A DNA stretch of 64,000 bases from Quercus robur (lineage: Eukaryota; Streptophyta; Magnoliopsida; Fagales; Fagaceae), in contig NC_065544.1 of NCBI RefSeq assembly GCF_932294415.1, forward strand, positions 25,891,351 to 25,955,350. Direction: 5' to 3'. Below are positions 29,277-49,442 of the stretch, one piece after another. The position numbers and the translations under genes are program-made. Every line of letters starts with the position of its first letter. Position 1 is the stretch's first letter. The notes below the pieces were generated by a model. That model saw only the letters and a list, made by a program, of their open reading frames with translations, was not told the DNA's origin and did not search any database.

Positions 29277-29575
29277 AAAAAAAAAAGGAAAAAAAAATCT
29301 ATTCCATGTAAGAAACTAATGGAAAACTATTATTGTTTGAATTAAACATGAGTAGATGTAAGCATGCAATGTTTAGATATTTTGTCATCCCACTTACTCT
29401 TTAACAACTAAAGAAAGCAAGTTGTGATGAAGATCAGTGGCAGAGGCTTTTGACTGCGGTGCCTCTCCCATGTACACGATGTACGCCTATGTGATAATGA
29501 AAAACAAATTTCTGATTATATGAAGGAAATTATAACATTAAATAATATACATTATTACTGTTCAAACAAATAAAA

Positions 29576-29578
<3 letters not shown>

Positions 29579-29622
<44 letters not shown>
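29579..29622. repeat. (TA)n microsatellite at the 5' splice site of intron 1, copy 2
   Basis: This is longer than in copy 1, while the neighbouring T tract is shorter. Confidence 0.95.
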
Positions 29623-29625
<3 letters not shown>

Positions 29626-29779
29626 CCTTTCTAACTGTGTCACTAGAACCATGAGTGAATGACCAATGAAGCTGCGTAGCTAGAAGGAAGAGGCTGATCA
29701 TACAAATTTGAACCATTTTTGATTCCTCCTTTGTATGCAGTACCACTCTTCCTTTCTCTCTTGCTTTCTATCTTGCTCT

Positions 29780-29790
29780 TATATTTATAG
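29780..29790 (-). promoter_or_regulatory. TATA box of subtilase copy 2
   Basis: This is the same CTATAAATATA box at the same distance from the ATG as in copy 1. Confidence 0.75.
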
Positions 29791-30387
29791 TCAGAGATTT
29801 TGTCTTTTGTGTTTTCCTATTCTGGTGGAAATTTTTGAGCTAAAATGGAATCTTTGACTTTTTCCAAAATTATGATTCTTGTATAGACTAATTATTTAAA
29901 GGTAAGGATGGGGAGATTTGATGCAGTTTGCTAAACAAATGATTCTCCATCTCACAAGGTTTAATTGTGCAATATTAGAAAAAGAGAAGCAATGTTTTCT
30001 TTTCTCTATCTTTTGCTCGATAGGAAAATTAGAATTGGAATCAGAGGTGTTCAGGTGTAACTTCAATATAATTAGTTTCCCACCATTTCTTTTTTAGCTT
30101 GTCGTCCTTTTTAAGAGGAGACGCTAAAAAAATTTCTACGTTGAAATTTTTTGTTTTTAGAGATTTTTTATTTTTAATTTTTAATTAATTAAACAATGTA
30201 CAATCCCTTAAAATTAAACAATGTACAAATTAAGAGTTTGTTATTTATATGACTAAAACAAGTGTTAAAACTAACTTCTAAACTCACGTTGGAGGCTGAA
30301 ATAGAATTTTAACAACTTTATTTACACCTTAACAATTTCATCATGCCACACCATTGTTGTAGCGTAAAAAAAAATTTCATAATTAAT

Positions 30388-30567
30388 TTTTTTTTTTTTT
30401 TTTTTTTTTGAGAAACAAACACATACACGTACACACAAGGGAGATGGAAAGAGGTTTTAACACAAAAACACACCACAACTCAATTCAAAAGTCATGGTAA
30501 CTTTTAAGGGAGGGTGAGACAAGTTATACTACACACAACACACTCTCTTAAGTTATGTGGGACAATT
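30388..30567 (-). repeat. SINE-like dispersed repeat upstream of subtilase, unit 2
   Basis: This is the counterpart of 15822-15998. The A/T run differs in length. Confidence 0.5.
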
Positions 30568-31449
30568 ACCCATTCTTTTTTACGTTTCATCATTTTTTTT
30601 TTTGGACAAATTAAATGCATCAGGCAAGATTATGTGACACTTAAGGGAAAATTTGGACGAATGTGCTGCTGATGCGAACAAAGAATAACTTTAGGGAGTA
30701 AAATTTAAATTATAAAACTTAAAGGTGAAAATTCCAAAGAACCCAAAATTTAGGGGTGTAGCTTGCACTTTTGCTTCTTTTTTATTTATTTTTTATTTTT
30801 ATTTTTTAAGTTATGGAATCTTTGTTGGGTTATAGATTGACTCCAGTTAATTAATCTAATTTTCCAAGTTAATTAATTAGTCAAATTACATGCAAATCAT
30901 AATAAAGCACAACCAAATCACCAAACTAAATTAAATGTAGTGAAAATAAGTTTGACACAGGTGATTTGATCATGATGGGGAAATAGGCAAAACTTTATCC
31001 GGTGAATTTCAAGTCACCACTTCCTAAGAATCCACAAATAAGAAAAAAGCGGTTACAAGTACAATAAATCTTACCCTACAAGCCTATCCTAAAGTACCTA
31101 CATACAGTAGAACCTACTTAGCTATACTTGTCTTAGCTTTAATCCCCAATTGGACTTGATCTTGTAGAAGATTTCTCCATTGCATGAATCTCCCTATCCA
31201 TGACTAACTCCACAGAAGCCTTTTTGATTGTTGTAGCTTTGCAAAGTTCTTCAATCCACGCTTGGATGAGCTAAAAGTAGCTTGTTACACAACCTTAGGC
31301 TCACAAAGGTCGCAGCAACTCTTGTTATTCATGTGTCTCTCTGTCTCTTTGATGACGCCTATAAAATATATCTTTTATATGCTTAGGAACCCTAGTGCAT
31401 TAATTCCTACAAAGCCAAATCATCATGGGCTGAAAACAGAACTGAACAT

Positions 31450-31635
31450 TCAGTTTTCAACCCTTAACCCTTTCTCCAAATGACCTTTAGGAATAAGATA
31501 ATGAAATCTACTTGTACTAATTGCCCCCAAATCACCACAAATATCTAGTATTTCAAATAAACTAAGTTTATCGGGTTCAACCTCCTTGATAAAAGAAATA
31601 TTGTCTCCTAAATATACCAAATCTGGGTTCCACAC
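31450..31635 (-). pseudogene. PB1-like domain fragment, unit 2
   Basis: This is the counterpart of 16884-17069 with the same predicted residues. Confidence 0.5.
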
Positions 31636-33676
31636 AAACTGGCCACATGATGAATCTCAAAACTGAATGTCAAGTCAACCATTTGCATATAAAATACAAC
31701 ACATCACAATAAAGTATGAGATGGGCTTGAATGTGGAAAAGCATAATCTATTATAGGTTATTGCTTTATTAGGTAGTCAAATTTGACTTTCAATTTCCCT
31801 TACTATATACCAACAGATGAGATGGGCTTGCTTGTGGAAAAGTCCTAGAGATGAATGTCATTAATTAATCATTTGAAGTAGAAACCAACTATTTCAAGTA
31901 ACCAATTGGGTATGTATCATGTGGTCCTGTGGTCCACACAAACCACATCACAGAAACAGACAATATTATTAAAAGTTTTTGTTCTATTTCTGGGAGACAA
32001 ACCCATGGAAAGGGAGAGTAGAAAAGCAATAATCAATACTATTTTTACTCATGAAAAGCAATAATCGAAACAAAGTGACTTGTGAAAGAAAAACAAGTTC
32101 CCTCACAATGATACAAGTACAAGTTTATAGACCTAGGGACATAGAGCCCCACATTGATGAAAGAAGCCTAATCCTATGGTCCAGTAGCCCCACATTGATG
32201 AATACAAAAAACAAAAAACAAAAAAACATAGATTTGCATGTAAATCATCCTTGCAAAAACCAAATTTCCAAAAAAAAAAATTTAAAACCCTAGGTTTCAA
32301 AAATTAAAGGGATCTAGGTAGAATCAGATGAACAGTGCATATGAAAGTAAAAGAAAACCAAAACTTGAAGCTCACAAAGTCAGGAACTCACCAAATCAAG
32401 AGAAAACAAATGGATCAAGTACCAAAAATCAAAAATACGATTTGTAACTGATGAACCCAGAATCTGTGTCTCGTTCTTCCTCAGTTTACTTGCACGATCA
32501 AAACCCAGATGGTTCTTAGTGCATTATCTCAAGCACATTGCATTGTAGAATCAGGGATCTTAGTTTGGTGAGCATGTTGGATGAGAGTGTGTTTTGGGAG
32601 TGAGGAGTGTTTGATGTGTTTTGGCTTTTCTTTTTGATAAATTATGTGTTAGAGCAACGTCTGAAAGAGAGGTGGGTTATGGAATAGTAACGGAGTGAAG
32701 CATAGGTGGGTAAAGTGTCAAAAATAAAATCATGGGTGGGTAAGTTAAATTTGAGGCAAACCACAAGTTGATAACCTGTAATTCCCCCCCCCCCCTCCCT
32801 TTTTTCTAATTTCTGAACTCTACACTATCTTCACTCTTCACTTTTAAAATCATATAAATATATAAACATTGTAAGTCTAAGTGATTTTGTTCTTCTATTC
32901 ATAAAAAAAGAAAAAGAAAGATTTAGTTCTTCTCTAACAATCTACATCATTCAAGTCATAAAAGTCCTAACCTTATAAAAATTTCATTAATTGCATTGAA
33001 ATAGTGTTAAGAAATTGATAAATTTTACTAAAATTTGACTGACCGGCCCCCCTAATTTTTTGAGAAAAATATATATTCATTTCAAATTTCATTTTGACTC
33101 AAATAACAAAAAGATAAATACAAAGAACTCATAGAAGAATTTGTATGTGGGATATTCCCAAATCAATGTAATTAGCAAAAAATTTAAATGCTCTTTTGGT
33201 CCTAACATTTTGTCTTTATCTATATTTTGGTCCCTACTTTTTTATTTTACCGCTTTTAGTCCCTAAATGAAAAAAGCGTTCCATTTTGGTTCCTACTGTT
33301 ATTCACTTAACATAAATATTCTACGTGACAAACAGAATGCATTGTTGGCACATTAAATGTTGACATGGCCATTAAAATAATATTAAAAAAGGCCACATCA
33401 TCATCTAATTTTTTTTTTTTTAAGTATCAACTTTAACAAAATAAAAAAGAAAAAACATAATTAAAATCCAAAAACTACAAGAATTTAGAACTGGTTCATG
33501 TTCAACAAAAACACTAAAGAACACAAACCCAAATGTGTTGCATGAAGCTGGTCATCGCTGTGGATGAATACCTCGGCCTTTAAAATCTGGTCTAAGCTTG
33601 ATTGATTTACCAGATTGAAGTTTGGTACAGCGGCATTCGGATTTGCAAACCCATAAAAAAAGACAGAAAAACATTG

Positions 33677-34865
33677 TTAGCAAAAAAAAGAAGAACGAGT
33701 CAAAGGAAAATTCCTATACTGATACAAATAAAAAATATGAGAAAGAAAATTATTCTGAAATAAGAAACCTAGACTGAAAGCCCTACCTGGTTTCCCCTCT
33801 CTCGTTGGGCAGGGGAGGCCATTATGCCACTCCCTTAAGATGATCAAAAAGTCCTTTTTTAGGCCCTTATTTGAGTCGGGGAGGCATTGAATTAGTCTAA
33901 TTTCAGGGTACCTAGACTTTAGGTAATACCCTTGCCCCTTTAGGTGGTGGAGATTATAAACCGAGTTAACTTTGTGGTGGGTAAGCCCTAGGCCCATTTT
34001 CTCGTTAAGGGCATCTATACTCCCCCAAATCCTAAACATGTTTGGGGCACATTGGGTAGGAGCTAGCCTATGAGCCATAAGATAGTCTCTGGTGATAGTA
34101 CCCATAGGGATTTCATCCCTCCCTCTATGAAGGCAATCATAGGGATCACTACTTCACCCTCCTGCTTTTTCTCAAACCATTTCCCTTCCTTGCAATACCT
34201 AATGTAAGCATTTGGTGGGATCCTATATTGGGTTCTATAGTTCGCTACCCCCTCCTCAGAATCTACTAGGTAAGCAAATCTACCCATTTCTAGAGAAGGG
34301 CTATTGGTACTGGGGAAAAGGAGAAGAAAGCTAATAGAGCCAAGGAGAAATAGACGCGGAAAAAAGAAAAAGTAGATGAAAAATAAAATGGGAGGGTTTC
34401 TGAAGACTTTTTTAGAAAAGGAAAGGACTTCTCGAACAAGCCTTTTGAGATTTGTGAGGGCACGAGTAGAGTGAGTGAAATTGCAAGTTCAATGTCTAAA
34501 GCACTAAAGTGAGGAGAATGATTGATTTCAATCGTATTTATATCAAAGGGAAAGGTTGCGAGCGGGAAAGATCCTGTTTGGTTTCTAGCAAGACTCTCAA
34601 TCGTTGGATCCACATCACACCATAGAACGTGGGGAGCATAGAACTGTCAAAATTTAATGAAGGCGCGTCTTGGATACCGAAGCGTCAAGAGCAAACCTTA
34701 GGCAATTAAAAAGGCAACTGCCAGATCTGATATAGCGCATGATGAGCACAGAGTGATTTTTGTGACATCAAAATCCTCCTTTCTTCCCGAGGAGCCAGAA
34801 AGAAGAATTTTGAGGGGCTATTTTGGGGGAGAAAAGCCTAGGAGTACATCTCTAGACATGTATTG
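33677..34865 (-). mobile_element. Fossil plant-transposon/LTR-type element, unit 3
   Basis: This is the unit 3 counterpart of the fossil at 925-2110. It is broken and incomplete, with no retroelement polymerase domain visible. Confidence 0.5.
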
Positions 34866-35793
34866 GGCCAATGGCCCAATCCGAGGACGTAACTAGTCCG
34901 AGGACGAATAACTGCTTGCATGAGGGTTAGTGGTAGTAAGTAAAGGGGTAAAATCCGATCAGGATCGCCTGGCAAAGGTCAGAGGTGGAGTGTCATCTCA
35001 GCAGAGTAAAGTCGAGGTAAGAGGAAGTGTACTGTCGTCAAAAGCAACATTCCAGACCGTTCCATGGATAAGGATAAACATTAAGAAGGGACATGACAGA
35101 GGAAATCTACAAATATCTTGGGAAAAGCTGCTACCACTACATTAAATATACCACAGCTAACTCTCTAGCAGCATTAATGATGAAGTGATCCCTAAACAGT
35201 AATTCTCAACTTTCCAGCTACTATCCAAAGACTTTAGGGAGGGGTTGATGGGTTGGGCCCACTTCATGTTGCTTTTGGGGAAACATTAACAATTGCCAGT
35301 TTCTTCTTTTGTAACAGGTATCAAATTGTTACAATATTTCAATATCTTCGGTGTTCATAACTTGAAAATATGTCACATCATCAAGCACTTCTCATCAGGT
35401 GATTTTTTTTTTTTTTTTTTTTATATATCTTTAATATATTATCTATAGATCACAGTGCATTAGTCTGCAATTTCTTTTTTTTTTTCCCTTCACGTGTTGT
35501 GAAAAATGGGGTTCATGGGTGTTCAAATCCTCCTAAACTTGGTGGTGGTGCCATAGCATGACCAAGGATGGAACCAAAATCTGGATTGAAAGGAGGCCAA
35601 AGTATAAAAACAAACAACAAAGGTATTTGCTTGATATCTTCTCAAAAACAAAAGGATATTTGCTTGATAGACCCAATCTTCATGCTCTAAACACTATAAT
35701 AATACTTATAGACTCACAATCAGACTTTATAAGATACTAGCTTATAACCACATGCATATGGATGGATACACTTAAAGATATATAATAAAATGC

Positions 35794-35819
35794 TATATTA
35801 TAGTTCATAGATCGCAGCA
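35794..35819. other. Deletion junction with templated filler, unit 3
   Basis: This scar is base-for-base the same as at 21226-21251, showing common descent of the deleted units. Confidence 0.9.
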
Positions 35820-36600
35820 GGAAAAAAGTAATTTTTTCGATTTTCTAAAATTATAGTTGATAGCCTAGCAAAATTAAGAAGCTTCCTAATTTTAAAAATA
35901 AAAATAAAAATTATTTGTTACAACAAGTAGGGAATTAGAACCTTAATTCTCCAAGTAAAGGAGGCCAAACATTATCACTGAATTGCAACAGGAGGGTCCA
36001 TAAAAAGGTTAACGCTATTAAGAAAAAAAATTACATTTTATATTTACTGTAATTCATCATAGTTCATAGTTCATTAACGGTGGAAGGTGCAATAACAAGC
36101 TAAATAATTACATCTTCCACAATATGCCGTCTCCATGGTTATACATAGATCGCAGCAATTATTTTGTGAAAAAGAACGAATGCATAATTCAGTCCATAAT
36201 TGACTTTTGCGTTCAATGAAACGATTCACACGTATATCTAGTTTAGGAAATATCTTACAAGTTTGAATCTGTATCTTGCACTCTACCTGAGAGAAAAAAA
36301 CACATGTAAAATGGGTGAGTGAACAAACTTCATGAAATTTGTATACAAAAGTATAGGAGTGAAAAATTGGTCAAAAAAAATCAAATGCGCAAACATTAAT
36401 ACAATTTACTCAAATTTTTATAATAAATGAACAAATACATATAATGTTCGTGGCGAGGGGTGTGGCTTACTTTCATTACTTTTTTAATTGGAATCTCCTT
36501 TTGTTTTAATGAGAGATTGCCACATCACCTACAACTAAATAAAATGTGAAAATTAAAACCTACCCCCCTTACCATTGTATATTTAAAACAAAAAGACATA

Positions 36601-37650
36601 TCCAGTTAAAAAAGTACTAGAGGTGTGATCTTTCCTCACTTTGATGGGAGTAATTATGTATACTAAAAGGTGAGGATGAAAGCCTTCTTGAAATCTCTGG
36701 ATGAGAGAGTACAACTGTCTGTTGAAACTGGTTGGGAAAAATCTGCTACTTCTTTGGCTCAATGGACTGATGCTCAAAAGGAAGCTACTAGTCATAACAG
36801 CAAGGCTATGAATGCTATATTTAATGTTGTTTCACTAGAAGAAATTAAAAAGATATCTAATGTAGAAGTAGCACACACTGCATGGAATATCTTACAAACT
36901 ATACTTGAAGGAACTAAAGCTGTCAAAACCAATAAATTGCAACAGTTGACTTCTAAATTTGAGAGTATCAAAATGTCTGAGGATGAATCATTTGATGAAT
37001 TTTATGCTAAACTCAATGACATTGTTAACTTTGCATTTAATCTGCGTGAAGTTTATGTGAAACCTAAGATAGAATAATCTTAAGATCCTTAACAAAAGAC
37101 TTTACACCCAAAGTGACAGCCATCACTGAAAGTAAGGATGTAGATACCATTCCTGTTGATAAACTTGTAGGATCCCTTCAAATTTATGAGTCTAACCTTC
37201 CTAAGACCAAAAGATTAAATCTTTGGCCTTGAAATCAATAGATGATGTTGATGATAGTGTGTTTCATAATGAAATCTCTTCTATTGAAATTGCTTACCTT
37301 ACTAAACAATTCAGAAACTTTTTGAAAATAACAATACAAATGCAAGAAACAAAATCTTTGCTGACTATAAGAATGTGAAGAAGAATGAGCAACCTAAGAA
37401 TGATTCATTCGAAAAACCTAATTTTGGAAAAGAAAAGGTTGGTCAAACTTCTAGCAGTTCTTTTGGTCAACAATGTTTTGATTGTCAACGTTATGGACAT
37501 ATAAAATTTGAATGTCCTACATACTTGAGGTCTAAAGGAAAGGCCATGGCTGTCACTTTAAGTGACGGTGAAGGATCTAATCATGATTTTGATAGTGATC
37601 AGGAAGGCAAGTTCATGGCCTTCACTGATGCTGTTGGACACTTAGAATGA
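36601..37650 (+). mobile_element. Copia-type gag fossil, unit 3
   Basis: This is the same broken gag remnant as at 7460-8509. It differs from unit 2 by only a couple of bases. Confidence 0.75.
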
Positions 37651-37715
37651 GCAACCTTCATACCCCGAAAAATATTGTGTAGAAAGCATGGTTGCAATAT
37701 ATAAAAGTTTAGACC

Positions 37716-37758
<43 letters not shown>

Positions 37759-38044
37759 GTGTGTGTAAATATATATTTGGCAAGCTCTCAAATAAAGTTG
37801 GCCGATAAAAAAATGAAATAGCTAAACCGGAAATAACCAAGGGAATATATATCTGTCTAAGGTGAAACCTTGTCATTTAATCCCATGTTTAAATACAATT
37901 AATCTTCCTAACGTTTTATTGTGTTCAAAACGTTTGACAAATACTAAAGGTTTGGATAGCCATAATGTTAAAAAGCGTTTGAGCACTAATGACAATAACT
38001 TCAGCCAATTAAGGTCAGAATTAAAAACAATGTATTAAGATTGA

Positions 38045-38247
38045 GGGATTGTTTGGGATTTGCTTATTTTGTTGACACTGAAAACTTTTTGTTAAAAATA
38101 CTGTAAATAAAGGTAAAATTAAGCTAAAATAGTACAGTGGGGCCCATGAATAGTACTAAAAAGTACAATGAGGCCCATGAATAATAGCAAAAATAAGCTG
38201 AATAGTAAAATAAGTTGGCAAAAAATAAGCTATCAAAATGCAACCTA
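38045..38247. mobile_element. hAT-like MITE, unit 3
   Basis: This is the counterpart of 8908-9110. One base differs near its right end (about 38246). Confidence 0.6.
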
Positions 38248-39179
38248 AATAAAGGGAAAAACGTTAGCCAATAACGTTTACTAGGTAAGCAACTCATAAC
38301 AGATAGTTGAATGAAAGGTAATAAATAAAAAATATTACTATTTTTATAAAAATATTTTAACAAGAACAAAATGCCACATGGCTGTAACTTATTCTTAATT
38401 CTTGCACAAACTGATATTAATTTAATTACATCATTAAGCCTATTCGATTACACATTGGAGCTTTACATTGATGCTGCTGGACACTTAGCTGCTGCTGATG
38501 CATTCGTTACTGCATCACTATGTGTGTAAGGTGAAGATGCCTGTTTTGGGTGGCGACAAAGAATTCTCATCCTCAAGCCTCTTTACCAAGGATTTATTGG
38601 TCAGTTCACGTAAGGCAATTCTTTGGAGAATTTGGAGTATGGCAATCTAAATTGCTCTAGCGGGATGATTAGCCGTGGAGTTGTTTGTAAGAGACAATTT
38701 TTAATTAAATCTCTTGTTCTTTAGTGCTCAATCTAGATATCTAATGAGCTATATATCACTGGAGCACTCTTTCTTCACAAAATTTCAAATGAGGTTAGAG
38801 TTATCATAAATGACATATGTCAGGCCATTTTATTAATGTGTTTTTTCAACTAGTTTTTATAAAGTCCAAATCTCCTAACCCATTTTTGCTGAATTATATT
38901 ACAACAAAATGGTAAATTATAAATACTTTGTTTCTTTCTTATACTTAGAAAAAAAAAAAAAACATTAAATAGTGGCAAAATATGCATTTAGATTTTAGAG
39001 TATCAATAACTCTAAATTGTAGTGCGCAAATTTGAAATCAGCTAAACTTCACATAAAAAACTGGGTTAAATAACAAGCGTTCCCCACTTGTTCCAAGCTT
39101 GAACCCATATACGATTTATACAAAAAGCTTGCCAAGCTCTACACTATTAGACATTATATAGGCCTAAAAACAATTTGAC

Positions 39180-44294
<5,115 letters not shown>

Positions 44295-44357
44295 TTTTGA
44301 TTCCTCCTTTGTATGCAGTACCACTCTTCCTTTCTCTCTTGCTTTCTATCTTGCTCT

Positions 44358-44368
44358 TATATTTATAG
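44358..44368 (-). promoter_or_regulatory. TATA box of subtilase copy 3
   Basis: This is the same CTATAAATATA box at the same distance from the ATG as in copy 1. Confidence 0.75.
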
Positions 44369-44964
44369 TCAGAGATTTTGTCTTTTGTGTTTTCCTATTC
44401 TGGTGGAAATTTTTGAGCTAAAATGGAATCTTTGACTTTTTCCAAAATTATGATTCTTGTATAGACTAATTATTTAAAGGTAAGGATGGGGAGATTTGAT
44501 GCAGTTTGCTAAACAAATGATTCTCCATCTCACAAGGTTTAATTGTGCAATATTAGAAAAAGAGAAGCAATGTTTTCTTTTCTCTATCTTTTGCTCGATA
44601 GGAAAATTAGAATTGGAATCAGAGGTGTTCAGGTGTAACTTCAATATAATTAGTTTCCCACCATTTCTTTTTTAGCTTGTCGTCCTTTTTAAGAGGAGAC
44701 GCTAAAAAAATTTCTACGTTGAAATTTTTTGTTTTTAGAGATTTTTTATTTTTAATTTTTAATTAATTAAACAATGTACAATCCCTTAAAATTAAACAAT
44801 GTACAAATTAAGAGTTTGTTATTTATATGACTAAAACAAGTGTTAAAACTAACTTCTAAACTCACGTTGGAGGCTGAAATAGAATTTTAACAACTTTATT
44901 TACACCTTAACAATTTCATCATGCCACACCATTGTTGTAGCGTAAAAAAAATTTCATAATTAAT

Positions 44965-45142
44965 TTTTTTTTTTTTTTTTTTTTTTAGAAACAAACACAT
45001 ACACGTACACACAAGGGAGATGGAAAGAGGTTTTAACACAAAAACACACCACAACTCAATTCAAAAGTCATGGTAACTTTTAAGGGAGGGTGAGACAAGT
45101 TATACTACACACAACACACTCTCTTAAGTTATGTGGGACAAT
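44965..45142 (-). repeat. SINE-like dispersed repeat upstream of subtilase, unit 3
   Basis: This is the counterpart of 15822-15998. Confidence 0.5.
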
Positions 45143-46025
45143 TACCCATTCTTTTTTACGTTTCATCATTTTTTTTTTTGGACAAATTAAATGCATCAGG
45201 CAAGATTATGTGACACTTAAGGGAAAATTTGGACGAATGTGCTGCTGATGCGAACAAAGAATAACTTTAGGGAGTAAAATTTAAATTATAAAACTTAAAG
45301 GTGAAAATTCCAAAGAACCCAAAATTTAGGGGTGTAGCTTGCACTTTTGCTTCTTTTTTATTTATTTTTTATTTTTATTTTTTAAGTTATGGAATCTTTG
45401 TTGGGTTATAGATTGACTCCAGTTAATTAATCTAATTTTCCAAGTTAATTAATTAGTCAAATTACATGCAAATCATAATAAAGCACAACCAAATCACCAA
45501 ACTAAATTAAATGTAGTGAAAATAAGTTTGACACAGGTGATTTGATCATGATGGGGAAATAGGCAAAACTTTATCCGGTGAATTTCAAGTCACCACTTCC
45601 TAAGAATCCACAAATAAGAAAAAAGCGGTTACAAGTACAATAAATCTTACCCTACAAGCCTATCCTAAAGTACCTACATACAGTAGAACCTACTTAGCTA
45701 TACTTGTCTTAGCTTTAATCCCCAATTGGACTTGATCTTGTAGAAGATTTCTCCATTGCATGAATCTCCCTATCCATGACTAACTTCACAGAAGCCTTTT
45801 TGATTGTTGTAGCTTTGCAAAGTTCTTCAATCCACGCTTGGATGAGCTAAAAGTAGCTTGTTACACAACCTTAGGCTCACAAAGGTCGCAGCAACTCTTG
45901 TTATTCATGTGTCTCTCTGTCTCTTTGATGACGCCTATAAAATATATCTTTTATATGCTTAGGAACCCTAGTGCATTAATTCCTACAAAGCCAAATCATC
46001 ATGGGCTGAAAACAGAACTGAACAT

Positions 46026-46211
46026 TCAGTTTTCAACCCTTAACCCTTTCTCCAAATGACCTTTAGGAATAAGATAATGAAATCTACTTGTACTAATTGC
46101 CCCCAAATCACCACAAATATCTAGTATTTCAAATAAACTAAGTTTATCGGGTTCAACCTCCTTGATAAAAGAAATATTGTCTCCTAAATATACCAAATCT
46201 GGGTTCCACAC
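46026..46211 (-). pseudogene. PB1-like domain fragment, unit 3
   Basis: This is the counterpart of 16884-17069 with the same predicted residues. Unit 4 ends before this position. Confidence 0.5.
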
Positions 46212-48252
46212 AAACTGGCCACATGATGAATCTCAAAACTGAATGTCAAGTCAACCATTTGCATATAAAATACAACACATCACAATAAAGTATGAGATGG
46301 GCTTGAATGTGGAAAAGCATAATCTATTATAGGTTATTGCTTTATTAGGTAGTCAAATTTGACTTTCAATTTCCCTTACTATATACCAACAGATGAGATG
46401 GGCTTGCTTGTGGAAAAGTCCTAGAGATGAATGTCATTAATTAATCATTTGAAGTAGAAACCAACTATTTCAAGTAACCAATTGGGTATGTATCATGTGG
46501 TCCTGTGGTCCACACAAACCACATCACAGAAACAGACAATATTATTAAAAGTTTTTGTTCTATTTCTGGGAGACAAACCCATGGAAAGGGAGAGTAGAAA
46601 AGCAATAATCAATACTATTTTTACTCATGAAAAGCAATAATCGAAACAAAGTGACTTGTGAAAGAAAAACAAGTTCCCTCACAATGATACAAGTACAAGT
46701 TTATAGACCTAGGGACATAGAGCCCCACATTGATGAAAGAAGCCTAATCCTATGGTCCAGTAGCCCCACATTGATGAATACAAAAAACAAAAAACAAAAA
46801 AACATAGATTTGCATGTAAATCATCCTTGCAAAAACCAAATTTCCAAAAAAAAAAATTTAAAACCCTAGGTTTCAAAAATTAAAGGGATCTAGGTAGAAT
46901 CAGATGAACAGTGCATATGAAAGTAAAAGAAAACCAAAACTTGAAGCTCACAAAGTCAGGAACTCACCAAATCAAGAGAAAACAAATGGATCAAGTACCA
47001 AAAATCAAAAATAAGATTTGTAACTGATGAACCCAGAATCTGTGTCTCGTTCTTCCTCAGTTTACTTGCACGATCAAAACCCAGATGGTTCTTAGTGCAT
47101 TATCTCAAGCACATTGCATTGTAGAATCAGGGATCTTAGTTTGGTGAGCATGTTGGATGAGAGTGTGTTTTGGGAGTGAGGAGTGTTTGATGTGTTTTGG
47201 CTTTTCTTTTTGATAAATTATGTGTTAGAGCAACGTCTGAAAGAGAGGTGGGTTATGGAATAGTAACGGAGTGAAGCATAGGTGGGTAAAGTGTCAAAAA
47301 TAAAATCATGGGTGGGTAAGTTAAATTTGAGGCAAACCACAAGTTGATAACCTGTAATTCCCCCCCCCCCTCCCTTTTTTCTAATTTCTGAACTCTACAC
47401 TATCTTCACTCTTCACTTTTAAAATCATATAAATATATAAACATTGTAAGTCTAAGTGATTTTGTTCTTCTATTCATAAAAAAAGAAAAAGAAAGATTTA
47501 GTTCTTCTCTAACAATCTACATCATTCAAGTCATAAAAGTCCTAACCTTATAAAAATTTCATTAATTGCATTGAAATAGTGTTAAGAAATTGATAAATTT
47601 TACTAAAATTTGACTGACCGGCCCCCCTAATTTTTTGAGAAAAATATATATTCATTTCAAATTTCATTTTGACTCAAATAACAAAAAGATAAATACAAAG
47701 AACTCATAGAAGAATTTGTATGTGGGATATTCCCAAATCAATGTAATTAGCAAAAAATTTAAATGCTCTTTTGGTCCTAACATTTTGTCTTTATCTATAT
47801 TTTGGTCCCTACTTTTTTATTTTACCGCTTTTAGTCCCTAAATGAAAAAAGCGTTCCATTTTGGTTCCTACTGTTATTCACTTAACATAAATATTCTACG
47901 TGACAAACAGAATGCATTGTTGGCACATTAAATGTTGACATGGCCATTAAAATAATATTAAAAAAGGCCACATCATCATCTAATTTTTTTTTTTTTTAAG
48001 TATCAACTTTAACAAAATAAAAAAGAAAAAACATAATTAAAATCCAAAAACTACAAGAATTTAGAACTGGTTCATGTTCAACAAAAACACTAAAGAACAC
48101 AAACCCAAATGTGTTGCATGAAGCTGGTCATCGCTGTGGATGAATACCTCGGCCTTTAAAATCTGGTCTAAGCTTGATTGATTTACCAGATTGAAGTTTG
48201 GTACAGCGGCATTCGGATTTGCAAACCCATAAAAAAAGACAGAAAAACATTG

Positions 48253-49442
48253 TTAGCAAAAAAAAGAAGAACGAGTCAAAGGAAAATTCCTATACTGATA
48301 CAAATAAAAAATATGAGAAAGAAAATTATTCTGAAATAAGAAACCTAGACTGAAAGCCCTACCTGGTTTCCCCTCTCTCGTTGGGCAGGGGAGGCCATTA
48401 TGCCACTCCCTTAAGATGATCAAAAAGTCCTTTTTTAGGCCCTTATTTGAGTCGGGGAGGCATTGAATTAGTCTAATTTCAGGGTACCTAGACTTTAGGT
48501 AATACCCTTGCCCCTTTAGGTGGTGGAGATTATAAACCGAGTTAACTTTGTGGTGGGTAAGCCCTAGGCCCATTTTCTCGTTAAGGGCATCTATACTCCC
48601 CCAAATCCTAAACATGTTTGGGGCACATTGGGTAGGAGCTAGCCTATGAGCCATAAGATAGTCTCTGGTGATAGTACCCATAGGGATTTCATCCCTCCCT
48701 CTATGAAGGCAATCATAGGGATCACTACTTCACCCTCCTGCTTTTTCTCAAACCATTTCCCTTCCTTGCAATACCTAATGTAAGCATTTGGTGGGATCCT
48801 ATATTGGGTTCTATAGTTCGCTACCCCCCTCCTCAGAATCTACTAGGTAAGCAAATCTACCCATTTCTAGAGAAGGGCTATTGGTACTGGGGAAAAGGAG
48901 AAGAAAGCTAATAGAGCCAAGGAGAAATAGACGCGGAAAAAAGAAAAAGTAGATGAAAAATAAAATGGGAGGGTTTCTGAAGACTTTTTTAGAAAAGGAA
49001 AGGACTTCTCGAACAAGCCTTTTGAGATTTGTGAGGGCACGAGTAGAGTGAGTGAAATTGCAAGTTCAATGTCTAAAGCACTAAAGTGAGGAGAATGATT
49101 GATTTCAATCGTATTTATATCAAAGGGAAAGGTTGCGAGCGGGAAAGATCCTGTTTGGTTTCTAGCAAGACTCTCAATCGTTGGATCCACATCACACCAT
49201 AGAACGTGGGGAACATAGAACTGTCAAAATTTAATGAAGGCGCGTCTTGGATACCGAAGCGTCAAGAGCAAACCTTAGGCAATTAAAAAGGCAACTGCCA
49301 GATCTGATATAGCGCATGATGAGCACAGAGTGATTTTTGTGACATCAAAATCCTCCTTTCTTCCCAAGGAGCCAGAAAGAAGAATTTTGAGGGGCTATTT
49401 TGGGGGAGAAAAGCCTAGGAGTACATCTCTAGACATGTATTG
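48253..49442 (-). mobile_element. Fossil plant-transposon/LTR-type element, unit 4
   Basis: This is the unit 4 counterpart of the fossil at 925-2110. It is broken and incomplete, and nearly identical to units 2 and 3. Confidence 0.5.
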